Shown here: positions 6,649 to 13,467 of the stretch, piece by piece | Numbering within the stretch: the first letter of the stretch is position 1 | How the letters are laid out: the number at the start of each line of letters is the position of its first letter | Assembly (NCBI GenBank): GCA_034437755.1 | Contig: DAOTTV010000131.1 | Span: 1-16,247 of the forward strand | DNA from: JAUZRW01 sp034437755 | GTDB lineage: Bacteria; Chloroflexota; Anaerolineae; Aggregatilineales; Phototrophicaceae | Direction: 5' to 3' | Length of the DNA stretch: 16,247 bases | Translations under genes and position numbers: made by a program | Notes under the pieces: model-generated | Told to the model about the DNA's origin: nothing | Databases searched by the model: none | Seen by the model: the letters and a program-made list of their open reading frames with translations, nothing else

Positions 6649-6982
6649 CGAGATAAGAGCGTATTGGTAAAACATCAACAGCGAACCCGTAAGCACACCG
6701 GACACACAGCTATCCAACAATTAAAAAACGATAGCAGATACTATTATTTGAAAATTATTACATCAGGCTTGAACTCAGGAGGCTTGAGCTTGGCTTGACG
6801 TTACATATCGTCATTCATGTTGTAATGCTGTCTATGCTAAAATTAACCAAGTGCAAATAAAAAAGTGATAAAATTTTACCTATAGGGCAGAGATACCCCT
6901 GAAAAACCGTTATAATGTCGTTTGGAATAATGAGCGTCATGCCAGCAGAAATTGTTCGTCCAAGTAGATAACAGAGTAAACG
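6649..6982. other. AT-rich intergenic stretch with GGCTTGA repeats
   Basis: This is the rest of the ~510-nt gap between the nitroreductase and GTPase genes. Three copies of GGCTTGA stand at 6766-6772, 6781-6787 and 6792-6798 (15 and 11 bp apart), the last merging into TTGACG. TATAAT occurs at 6911-6916 and could serve the GTPase gene, without a good -35 box. A short plus-strand reading frame at 6595-6798 has no ribosome-binding site and looks non-coding. No tRNA or terminator is seen. Confidence 0.45.
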
Positions 6983-7537
6983 ATGACGATGCCCTCCCCA
7001 ACCCAGACCCGCCGCTCGCGCAAGCGTCGCCAGCCGCGCAAGCAAGCGTCCGACGTTGTGAAACTCGTCGTGACGGGCTTATCACAATCCGGCAAATCAG
7101 AATTTATTCGGTCGATCAGCCAGTATACTGAATGGCAAGCCCAGCCCAACGATAGCTGGTTTTTCGGGCGGGTGCGGGTTGATCGCAGTCTGCTCTTGCA
7201 CTTCTTCGAGCCGCCGACCGACCGCCGCTTCGATTTTATCTGGTTGCAAGACGTGCTGAGCCGGATGCAAGCGACAGGCTTCATCGTGATGGTTGATAGC
7301 ACGCGCCCGCAATACTTCGGCGAGTTCTTGAGTATCGTCTACACCATCCACGGCTACCACAACAACGCGCCGCTGGTCATCGCGGCGAATAAGCAAGACC
7401 GCCGTAATGCCTGGGGCGCAGACGATATTCGGCTAGGGCTGGGCATCCGCGATATGACAGTCATGCCCTGCGTCGCCCACGATCATGAATACGTGCGCGA
7501 GATCGTGATTGACCTGCTCTATCAGATTATGGGATAG
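6983..7537 (+). CDS. Small Ras-like GTPase (COG2229-like) with altered G3 motif
   Basis: 184 residues with a basic, probably disordered head (TRRSRKRRQPRKQ). The P-loop (G1) is GLSQSGKSE at 32-40. The G4 motif is NKQD at 136-139, typical of guanine specificity. The stretch RRFDFIWLQDVL at 81-92 matches the RFDFMW region that follows G3 in bacterial COG2229/MglA-like GTPases. Where those proteins carry TPGQ, this one has EPPT (76-79), so the G3 glycine is missing. The switch I threonine is also not obvious (NDSWFFGRV). It may bind GTP but hydrolyse it poorly or differently. Such GTPases often work with roadblock/LC7 proteins, but none adjoins. ATG 6983 is chosen; ATG 6989 two codons later is equally possible. 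It converges on the ketoacyl synthase gene with 8 nt between stops. Confidence 0.82.
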   Translation: MTMPSPTQTRRSRKRRQPRKQASDVVKLVVTGLSQSGKSEFIRSISQYTEWQAQPNDSWFFGRVRVDRSLLLHFFEPPTDRRFDFIWLQDVLSRMQATGFIVMVDSTRPQYFGEFLSIVYTIHGYHNNAPLVIAANKQDRRNAWGADDIRLGLGIRDMTVMPCVAHDHEYVREIVIDLLYQIMG

Positions 7538-7545
7538 GCGCAGGC

Positions 7546-8559
7546 TTAGCCCCAGCGCATCGCGATCGAACTCCATGTGTAGCCCGTGCCAGCGCCCGTC
7601 AGCAGGACGAGATCGCCCGCGTTGATTTTGCCCTGTTGCAAGCCGAGTTCCAACGTCAACACCTGATCGACGCTCTGGATATGCCCGTAATGATCGAGAT
7701 AGATCGCCTGTGCTGATGTCAGCCCGATTTCAGCGACGATCTGATCGAAAAATGAGCGTTTCATGTGCGTAATCCCCAGAAAATCCACATCTTCCAGCGT
7801 ATACCCGCTCTTCTCGACGGCTTCGCGCATCACGCGCTTGAAGTTCGGCAGGGATGTCTCGCCTAGCCGGCGCGCCATGTAATCGGCATTGCGTACGTCC
7901 AAACGCCCGACAATCTCGCCGTTGATCGTCTCGCCCTCGCCGATGGCATCCGGTTCGGTCGTCAGCATCACCGTCTCTGACAGACTGCCATCGGTGATCG
8001 CCGATGACCCCAGCACGAGATTCTCAGTCGCATCGCGCTTGAGAACCATCGCGCCCCCGCCCGCGCCGAAGTTGAACATGAAGCGCGCCCGCTGATTGCG
8101 CGGGCTGATGAGATCGTTCTCGCGGCTGGCGGCGGCGAGCAAGACGTAATCCAAGGTCGGGTCAGCCAGCATCATGCTCTTGGCGGCGGTGATCGCGATC
8201 GGCGCACCGGCACACAGCGCGTACATCTCGAAGCCGTAGGCGTTCACCGCGCCGATATTGTGCTGAATCTTACCGGCGCTATTCCAGACGATGTGATCTT
8301 TGTATTGACTCCCGTGCGAGATCACCATCTTGATGTCTGCCGGCGTGATCCCCGCATCAGCGATTGCGGCTTTGGCGGCTTCGCTCGCCATGTGGCTGAT
8401 GCTGTCGCCCGCGTCGGCAACGTGGCGCTGGACGATGCCCATCTTCTGTTGCAGGATGTGTTCGGGGATGTTGGTCGCGTCCACGAGATCGGCGGCGGTC
8501 TCGACTGTCTGCGGGAAGTACGTGCCGATGCCGACAACCCCTATCTGTGTTTGTGTCAT
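7546..8559 (-). CDS. 3-oxoacyl-ACP synthase III-like (FabH/thiolase fold) enzyme
   Basis: Condensing enzyme of the KAS III family, which joins an acyl-CoA starter to malonyl-ACP or a related extender. From ATG 8559-8557 it has 337 residues, the usual length. That ATG has AGGA 10 nt upstream, whereas an upstream TTG three codons earlier has the AGGA too close. The nucleophile is Cys116 (YALCAGAPI), in the expected setting. The first histidine is His265 (GITHMKRSF). The third FabH residue, an Asn in YGNTSAAS, is replaced by His293 in YGHIQSVD. The C-terminal glycine loop is TGAGTGYTW. The altered triad and the NxxG context suggest a specialised KAS III (secondary metabolism, acyl transfer or head-to-head condensation) rather than housekeeping FabH. 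No acyl carrier protein or other fatty-acid gene is nearby. Confidence 0.88.
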   Translation of the reverse strand: MTQTQIGVVGIGTYFPQTVETAADLVDATNIPEHILQQKMGIVQRHVADAGDSISHMASEAAKAAIADAGITPADIKMVISHGSQYKDHIVWNSAGKIQHNIGAVNAYGFEMYALCAGAPIAITAAKSMMLADPTLDYVLLAAASRENDLISPRNQRARFMFNFGAGGGAMVLKRDATENLVLGSSAITDGSLSETVMLTTEPDAIGEGETINGEIVGRLDVRNADYMARRLGETSLPNFKRVMREAVEKSGYTLEDVDFLGITHMKRSFFDQIVAEIGLTSAQAIYLDHYGHIQSVDQVLTLELGLQQGKINAGDLVLLTGAGTGYTWSSIAMRWG

Positions 8560-8653
8560 CGTGTTCAAATCCTATATGTGTGCGTCAACAATAGTCTCCA
8601 GCACATTCTAATAGATATTGTCAGGCAGGAGAATAGGTCACACGTCGATAGGA

Positions 8654-8798
8654 CTTTCGGCCCTCATCCCCCAGCCCCTTCTCCCGATCGCTCGCGCTAA
8701 GAGAAGGCGAGACAAGCGCGGGTGCCGTCCTTCTCCTAGCCACATTGTGGCGGTCGGGAGCGGGATTTGGGGTGAGGTCTGGAGTCGCCAACAGTCTC
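8654..8798. repeat. Dispersed ~145-bp hairpin repeat, copy A
   Basis: Starts CTTTCGGCCCTCATCCCC and ends GGAGTCGCCAACAGTCTC. It matches 13304-13440 in the same orientation over nearly its whole length, with an 8-bp difference in the middle. The left part (CCCTCATCCCCCAGCCCC) is an imperfect inverted complement of the right part (CGGGAGCGGGATTTGGGG), so the element can fold into a long hairpin. Inside is a perfect palindrome GCCACATTGTGGC (8739-8751). It carries no gene and lies between the ketoacyl synthase and transporter genes. It is a MITE- or REP-like element. Confidence 0.9.
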
Positions 8799-8846
8799 AA
8801 TAAAGAGCCAGTTGATCGAGCTGTACCGTTGTGCAAGTTGATAGAA

Positions 8847-8852
8847 TATAAT
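8847..8852 (+). promoter_or_regulatory. -10 box of the transporter gene
   Basis: TATAAT at 8847-8852 predicts a start near 8859 and a leader of about 47 nt before the ATG at 8906. The best -35 at 17 nt (TACCGT) is weak. A GTG in frame at 8858 would sit at the predicted transcript start and is therefore less likely as the main start codon. Confidence 0.5.
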
Positions 8853-8905
8853 AGGATGTGCGTCGCATCGCTCCAGACACTCCAGACAAAGGAATCGGAT
8901 TTATT

Positions 8906-11119
8906 ATGGCATCATCAACGGCTGTGAAGGGAAGCGGCAAAAACGCCGCCGCCCGTTTTGGCACGTTTGCAGGGGTATTCACGCCCAATATTCTGACAAT
9001 ACTCGGCTTGATTCTCTTCTTGCGGATGGAATACGTCGTCGGGCAGGCGGGTTTGTGGGGCGCGCTGGTCATCATCGTGCTGGGCAACTTGATCTCGCTC
9101 CTGACGGGTTTATCGCTCTCGGCAATCGCCACCAATATGACGGTGCGCGCGGGCGGCAACTATTACATTATCTCGCGCTCGCTCGGGCTAGAAATCGGCG
9201 GCGCGATTGGCATCCCGCTCTATCTCTCACAGGCGATCAGCGTCGCGTTTTACATCATCGGCTTCACCGAAGCCTTACTAGCGGTCGATTTCTTCACCCA
9301 GTTCGACCCGCGCTTGATCTCATCGGCGGTGACGATCGGCTTCATCGTCATCGCCTATATCGGCGCAGGCTTCGCGCTCAAGATTCAGTTCTTCATTCTG
9401 GCCATCTTGATGTTCGGCTTGGGGTCGTTCTTCTTCGGCGGTATCGAAGCGTTCGGCTCCGTCAGCCAACCGGCACTCAGCCCCAACTTCAGCGAAGGCG
9501 TGACCTTCTGGGCGGTGTTCGCGATCTTCTTCCCAGCGGTGACCGGCATCGAAGTCGGCACGAGCCTCTCGGGCGATCTGAAAGACCCCAGTCGCAGTAT
9601 CCCGCTGGGGACGATCAGTTCGATCTTGTTCACAGCGCTGGTCTATATCGCGGTCGTGGTCGTCTTTGCCTATAACCTGACCTATGAGCAACTGCTGGGC
9701 GAATCGCTGGCGATGCGGCGGATTGCGGTCATCCCCAGCGCGATTTTAGCCGGTGTGTGGGCGAGTACGCTCTCATCGGCGCTGGGCAGTATCCTCGCCG
9801 CGCCGCGCACCCTGCAAGCCATCGCCAATGATGCCGTTATCCCGCGCTGGATTGCGTCCAGTCTCGGCAGTGAAACCGAACCGCGCGCGGCTGTCCTCAT
9901 CACAGGTGCGATCGCCTTTGCGGTCATCTGGGCTGGTGATCTGAACGCGGTCGCGCCGATTATCTCGATGTTCTTCCTCAACACTTACGGCATGGTCAAC
10001 CTGACATCCGCGATCGAAAAAGTCGTCGATAACCCCAGTTATCGCCCGCGCTTCAAGATTCCGTGGTGGGTCTCCTTGCTGGGGGCCTTCGGCTGTTATG
10101 GTGCGATGTTCCTGATTAACACGCCCGCGACCATCATCGCGATCGTTGTCAGCTACGGCTTCTTCATCTATTTGCAACAACGCTCGATCAGCCGCACATG
10201 GGGCGACGTGCGAAGCGGGGTGTGGTTTGCGCTGGCACGCTGGGCATTGCTCAATCTAGAAAAATCGCGCTGGACGGTCAAGAACTGGCGACCGAATATC
10301 ATCGTCTTCACCGGACAACCGCACAACCGCCAACAACTGGTCGAGATGGCGAAGTGGCTCAGCCTCGGGCGTGGGCTGGTGTCTTTCTTCCAGCTCATCA
10401 TCGGCGATACGACCTCGCGCGCGCGCAGTAATATCCGCGATACGGCACGCCATGCGATACAGGAGTACATCGCCCAGAACAAGCTCAGCGCCTTTGCCGA
10501 AGCCGATGTCGTGCCCGATTTCCGCACCGGCGCGACGATCATCGCGCAATCCCACGGCATCGGCGGCATCACGACGAACAGCGTCCTCATGGGCTGGAGT
10601 CGCACGGCATCCGGGCGCGAGATACAAATGGCACTCCTGCGTGATCTCGTCCTCTTGCACAAGTCGGTGCTGTTCCTGCACTATGATACCGAGCGCGACT
10701 TCGGCAATCGTGAGCGCATGGACATCTGGTGGCAGGGGCGCGGCGGCAACGAAGACCTGATGCTCTTGCTAACGTACTTGATCGAACGGCATCCCACCTG
10801 GCGCGATGCTCAAGTGCGCTTGATTCGGGTGGTTGCCAATGCCGACGGCGTACCCGCCACGCGCAAGCACATGCAAGCCCTACTCGATGATATTCGCGTT
10901 GATGCGGAGGCGGTGATTATCGTCAATGAAGAGAAACGCCCCTTTGTGGACGTTCTGCGTGAGACGGGCAAGCATACCGACCTGACGATTCTCGGTCTGG
11001 GTTTGCCGGATGTCGGCGACGAAGCGGTATATGCCGAGCGCATCAACGACCTCGCGCAAGCCGTCGGCTCGGTGCTATTGGTACGCAACGCCGAGACCTA
11101 CGACCTATTAGCCGAATGA
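8906..11119 (+). CDS. SLC12-type permease (cation-chloride cotransporter family, APC superfamily)
   Basis: 737-residue inner-membrane transporter. Residues ~20-50 read GTFAGVFTPNILTILGLI and on through LRMEYVVGQAG, the first-helix signature of the cation-chloride cotransporter family. A second signature, FFPAVTGIEVGTSLSGDLKD followed by PSRSIPLGT, is also characteristic. About 11-12 hydrophobic segments occupy residues ~25-440. A soluble C-terminal region (~450-737) holds VFTGQPHNR, the MDIWWQGRGGNEDL stretch and a final domain with DLTILGLGLP, like the cytosolic tail of eukaryotic SLC12 proteins. Eukaryotic relatives move K+, Na+ and Cl-, but bacterial homologues may carry amino acids or other solutes, so the substrate is open. 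ATG 8906 is chosen (AGGA 12 nt upstream; family N-terminus). The glycosyltransferase gene follows after 28 nt. Confidence 0.9.
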   Translation: MASSTAVKGSGKNAAARFGTFAGVFTPNILTILGLILFLRMEYVVGQAGLWGALVIIVLGNLISLLTGLSLSAIATNMTVRAGGNYYIISRSLGLEIGGAIGIPLYLSQAISVAFYIIGFTEALLAVDFFTQFDPRLISSAVTIGFIVIAYIGAGFALKIQFFILAILMFGLGSFFFGGIEAFGSVSQPALSPNFSEGVTFWAVFAIFFPAVTGIEVGTSLSGDLKDPSRSIPLGTISSILFTALVYIAVVVVFAYNLTYEQLLGESLAMRRIAVIPSAILAGVWASTLSSALGSILAAPRTLQAIANDAVIPRWIASSLGSETEPRAAVLITGAIAFAVIWAGDLNAVAPIISMFFLNTYGMVNLTSAIEKVVDNPSYRPRFKIPWWVSLLGAFGCYGAMFLINTPATIIAIVVSYGFFIYLQQRSISRTWGDVRSGVWFALARWALLNLEKSRWTVKNWRPNIIVFTGQPHNRQQLVEMAKWLSLGRGLVSFFQLIIGDTTSRARSNIRDTARHAIQEYIAQNKLSAFAEADVVPDFRTGATIIAQSHGIGGITTNSVLMGWSRTASGREIQMALLRDLVLLHKSVLFLHYDTERDFGNRERMDIWWQGRGGNEDLMLLLTYLIERHPTWRDAQVRLIRVVANADGVPATRKHMQALLDDIRVDAEAVIIVNEEKRPFVDVLRETGKHTDLTILGLGLPDVGDEAVYAERINDLAQAVGSVLLVRNAETYDLLAE

Positions 11120-11147
11120 GCCGACCTGAACGAGACGATACGCACCG

Positions 11148-12281
11148 ATGACAACCCTGCTCTACAACGTCAATATCCCGCGCTTCTTCGTGACACATCG
11201 CCTGCCGCTGGCGCTCGCCGCCCGTGATGCGGGCTACGATGTGCATGTGACCACGTCGTCGTATGATGGCGAGAACGTGCAACGCATCATCGACAGTGGC
11301 TTGCCCTATCACCCCTTGCCGCTGGCACAGCACAGCACCAACCCGCTGACCGAAGCCCGTGCGCTATTTGCCATGATCGCGCTCTATCGCCAGCTACAGC
11401 CCGATCTTGTGCATCACGTCAGCATCAAGCCGGTGCTATACGGGGGCATCGCCGCCCGCCTAACAGGTGTGCGGGCTGTTGTCGGCGCGATGAGTGGACT
11501 CGGCTATGTGTTCATTGATGAAAGTGCGAAAGCGCATCTCATCCGGCAAATGGTCAAGCCGCTGTATAAGTGGGTCTTCGCCCCCGACCACACGCATATG
11601 ATCTTCCAGAATCCCGACGATCAACGGCAGTTCACGGCGATGGGCTTAGTCCCCGCGCACAAGACGACACTGATTCGCGGTAGTGGCGTGGACATGGACG
11701 TATTCGCCCCTACGTCCGAACCGGCAGGTATGCCGACGGTGCTGTTTGCCGGTCGCTTGATGTGGCGCAAGGGGGTCGGCACGTTTGCGGATGTCGCCCG
11801 CGCCTTACATCACAAAGCGCGCTTCGTGATTGCCGGTTATGCCGAAGCCACCAGCCCCGATACTGTGCCAGCCGCACAATTGCAAGCGTGGCAGGACGAA
11901 GGCATCTTAACATGGCTGGGCAAGCGCGATGACATGCCGCAGGTCTTCGCCCAATCAAATATCGTCGTCCTGCCCTCGACCTATGGCGAAGGCGTGCCCA
12001 AAGTGCTGATCGAAGCCGCCGCTTGTGCGCGCCCGATCGTGACGACCGACACCGCCGGTTGTCGCGAGATCACGCACCATGACGCTAACGGCCTGCTGGT
12101 GCCACCGCACGACACGCAAGCGCTGATCGACGCGCTTGACTCCCTGCTGGATGACCCCGACCGCCGTCAGCGTATGGGGCAACGCGGGCGCGAGATCGCC
12201 ACCCGTGATTTCGCGCTGGCGCACGTCACCACGGCAACCCTGCGCCTCTACGCCGATCTGCTAGCACGCGCCACCCCCTGA
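11148..12281 (+). CDS. Family 4 glycosyltransferase (GT-B fold)
   Basis: 377-residue cytoplasmic or membrane-associated retaining glycosyltransferase that transfers a sugar from a nucleotide donor to a lipid-linked or other acceptor. The N-terminal half resembles the PglA/CapM-type enzymes: RFFVTHRLPLALAARDAGYD, then QPDLVHHVSIKPVLYGGIAA and GVRAVVGAMSGLGYVF. The C-terminal donor-binding half has VLFAGRLMWRKGVG and the GT4 signature PSTYGEGVPKVLIEAAACAR followed by PIVTTDTAGCREI, where the conserved acidic pair of the E-x7-E motif lies. No signal peptide or membrane helix is present. It follows the permease by 28 nt, so the two are probably co-transcribed, but there is no other polysaccharide gene here. 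Donor and acceptor cannot be told from the sequence. Confidence 0.92.
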   Translation: MTTLLYNVNIPRFFVTHRLPLALAARDAGYDVHVTTSSYDGENVQRIIDSGLPYHPLPLAQHSTNPLTEARALFAMIALYRQLQPDLVHHVSIKPVLYGGIAARLTGVRAVVGAMSGLGYVFIDESAKAHLIRQMVKPLYKWVFAPDHTHMIFQNPDDQRQFTAMGLVPAHKTTLIRGSGVDMDVFAPTSEPAGMPTVLFAGRLMWRKGVGTFADVARALHHKARFVIAGYAEATSPDTVPAAQLQAWQDEGILTWLGKRDDMPQVFAQSNIVVLPSTYGEGVPKVLIEAAACARPIVTTDTAGCREITHHDANGLLVPPHDTQALIDALDSLLDDPDRRQRMGQRGREIATRDFALAHVTTATLRLYADLLARATP

Positions 12282-12333
12282 TCGCTTTTTATAAGATCTT
12301 TAGGCGCTTTGGGATGTCGTGTGGTTTTTGTTG

Positions 12334-12350
12334 CAGGGGCAACGCCCCTG
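12334..12350 (+). repeat. GC-rich hairpin downstream of the glycosyltransferase gene
   Basis: CAGGGGC (12334-12340) and GCCCCTG (12344-12350) form a perfect 7-bp stem with the loop AAC. No U-run follows, so it is not a canonical intrinsic terminator, though it may protect or shape the 3' end of the transporter-glycosyltransferase mRNA. Confidence 0.5.
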
Positions 12351-12370
12351 AGTAGTTACAAGTTTTGGGC

Positions 12371-12394
12371 GTTCCCTTTTTGAAAAAAGGGGAC
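12371..12394 (+). repeat. Second 3'-region hairpin
   Basis: GTTCCCTTTT (12371-12380) pairs with AAAAGGGGAC (12385-12394) over 10 bp around the loop TGAA. One pair is a U-G wobble in the plus-strand RNA and a mismatch on the other strand. It stands 20 nt after the first hairpin. A-rather than U-residues follow. The tandem hairpins may be a dispersed intergenic repeat type or a weak terminator. Confidence 0.45.
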
Positions 12395-12493
12395 AAAAAG
12401 AGCTTGACCACGCAAAATACGAAAGAACCGATCTTTACAGATGACTGTATCTCTGTAGCGTTCGCGTCACGATGCGCTAACGATGCTTTTGTA

Positions 12494-12502
12494 TGCTATA
12501 GA
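12494..12502 (+). promoter_or_regulatory. Extended -10 promoter of the phospholipase gene
   Basis: TGCTATAGA matches the extended -10 pattern TGnTATAaT except for one base. It predicts a start near 12509 and a ~50-nt leader before the ATG at 12559. No clear -35 box is seen. Confidence 0.35.
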
Positions 12503-12558
12503 CAAGTTCGATCAATTAGACAAAACAACCAACACTTAGACCTACAGGAGCAACTCTC

Positions 12559-13194
12559 ATGAGCAACCGTATCGCAAACATCATCCAGACCCGTACCGGC
12601 AAAATGCTAGCCACCGTCGCTGTCCTCACTACCCTTCTCGCCTTCGCCTTCCCCGCTTACGTCAGCGCACAGGGGACAAGCTGTAGCTCGATCGATGTCC
12701 AAGACTCCGGTGATACAATCAACGTCAACTATTGGTGCTACTTCCCAGTGCCCAAGGGCTGGTGGGATGTGATCCCCGAATATGACGCGACCTACGAATC
12801 GCGCCGCATGCCCTCTGTCGCCAGCACAGAGCAATCGCGCTCGGCGGCACGCCAGGGCTGGACAACCGATGGTTGCAGCGGGCCGGAAATTGATAACACG
12901 CCTATCACCCATGGACTCGGTATCTTCCTGCCCAGCAACTCCGGCTTTGTGACCCCCAACGACCTGTTTGAAGCGGCTTGCGTGGAGCATGACTACTGCT
13001 ATGCGACGCATGGTGCCGCCAAGCAAACCTGCGATCTCAACTTCTTGAACAACATGCATTACATCTGCCGCATCGCCAATAACGGCCTCGGTTGCTACGA
13101 TGTCGCCGGCATCATGTTCACAGCTGTCGTGGCTGCTCCTGATGCACAAAACGCCTACGATAACGCTCAGAATTTTGCGCGAAACAACCGCTAG
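12559..13194 (+). CDS. Secreted phospholipase A2-like protein
   Basis: 211 residues with a signal peptide (hydrophobic core LATVAVLTTLLAFAFP, likely cleavage after AYVSA at 37). The mature protein carries the secreted PLA2 core: DGCSGP at 105-109, then AACVEHDYCY at 139-148 with the His144-Asp145 catalytic pair, then QTCDLNF with Asp159 in the expected place of the second catalytic aspartate, and YIC at 168-170. Eight cysteines (42, 60, 106, 141, 147, 158, 170, 179) suit four disulfides, as expected for an exported enzyme. Such enzymes cleave the sn-2 ester of phospholipids with Ca2+. The calcium loop is probably the DGCSGP region but is less clear. AGGAG lies 9 nt before the ATG. A strong hairpin terminator follows, so the gene stands alone. 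Confidence 0.82.
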   Translation: MSNRIANIIQTRTGKMLATVAVLTTLLAFAFPAYVSAQGTSCSSIDVQDSGDTINVNYWCYFPVPKGWWDVIPEYDATYESRRMPSVASTEQSRSAARQGWTTDGCSGPEIDNTPITHGLGIFLPSNSGFVTPNDLFEAACVEHDYCYATHGAAKQTCDLNFLNNMHYICRIANNGLGCYDVAGIMFTAVVAAPDAQNAYDNAQNFARNNR

Positions 13195-13232
13195 GGCGAC
13201 CTGCATCTACAATCTTTAATCCCTAATACGCA

Positions 13233-13270
13233 AACGACCCCGTCAAGCATGGCGGGGTCGTTGTGTTGTC
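13233..13270 (+). terminator. Intrinsic terminator of the phospholipase gene
   Basis: AACGACCCCG (13233-13242) pairs with CGGGGTCGTT (13253-13262) over a perfect 10 bp with a 10-nt loop. A T-rich tail, TGTGTTGTC, follows. It lies 39 nt after the stop codon. Confidence 0.75.
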
Positions 13271-13303
13271 GCATCGGATGTTGTTGGCGACCCTATTGAA
13301 CCG

Positions 13304-13440
13304 CTTTCGGCCCTCATCCCCCAGCCCCTTCTCCCGATCGCTAGCGCTGGGAGAAAGGCGCGTGTGCCGTCCCCCTCCTAGCCACATTGTGGCAGTCGGG
13401 AGCGGGATTTAGGGGGAGGGCTGGAGTCGCCAACAGTCTC
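13304..13440. repeat. Dispersed hairpin repeat, copy B, with possible terminal inverted repeats
   Basis: Matches copy A at 8654-8798 in the same orientation, including the start CTTTCGGCCCTCATCCCC, the palindrome GCCACATTGTGGC (13381-13393) and the end GTCGCCAACAGTCTC. In this copy TGTTGGCGAC at 13282-13291 is the exact inverse of GTCGCCAACA at 13426-13435, so the complete element may span 13282-13435. Copy A lacks the left arm. It separates the phospholipase and acyl-CoA dehydrogenase genes. Confidence 0.88.
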
Positions 13441-13467
13441 GCACAGGATGAGGCGCGTCTCTGGCAA

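Noticed and set aside
6595..6798. A 67-codon plus-strand reading frame
   Set aside because: It lies over palindromes and repeats, has no Shine-Dalgarno sequence and no family resemblance.
8618..8927. Short reading frames across repeat copy A (and a similar one at 13387 in copy B)
   Set aside because: The similar translations come from the shared repeat DNA; stops and frames are not conserved between the copies, so they are not genes.
12607..13206. A 199-codon minus-strand reading frame
   Set aside because: It is the antisense shadow of the phospholipase gene, which has a signal peptide, catalytic motif and ribosome-binding site.
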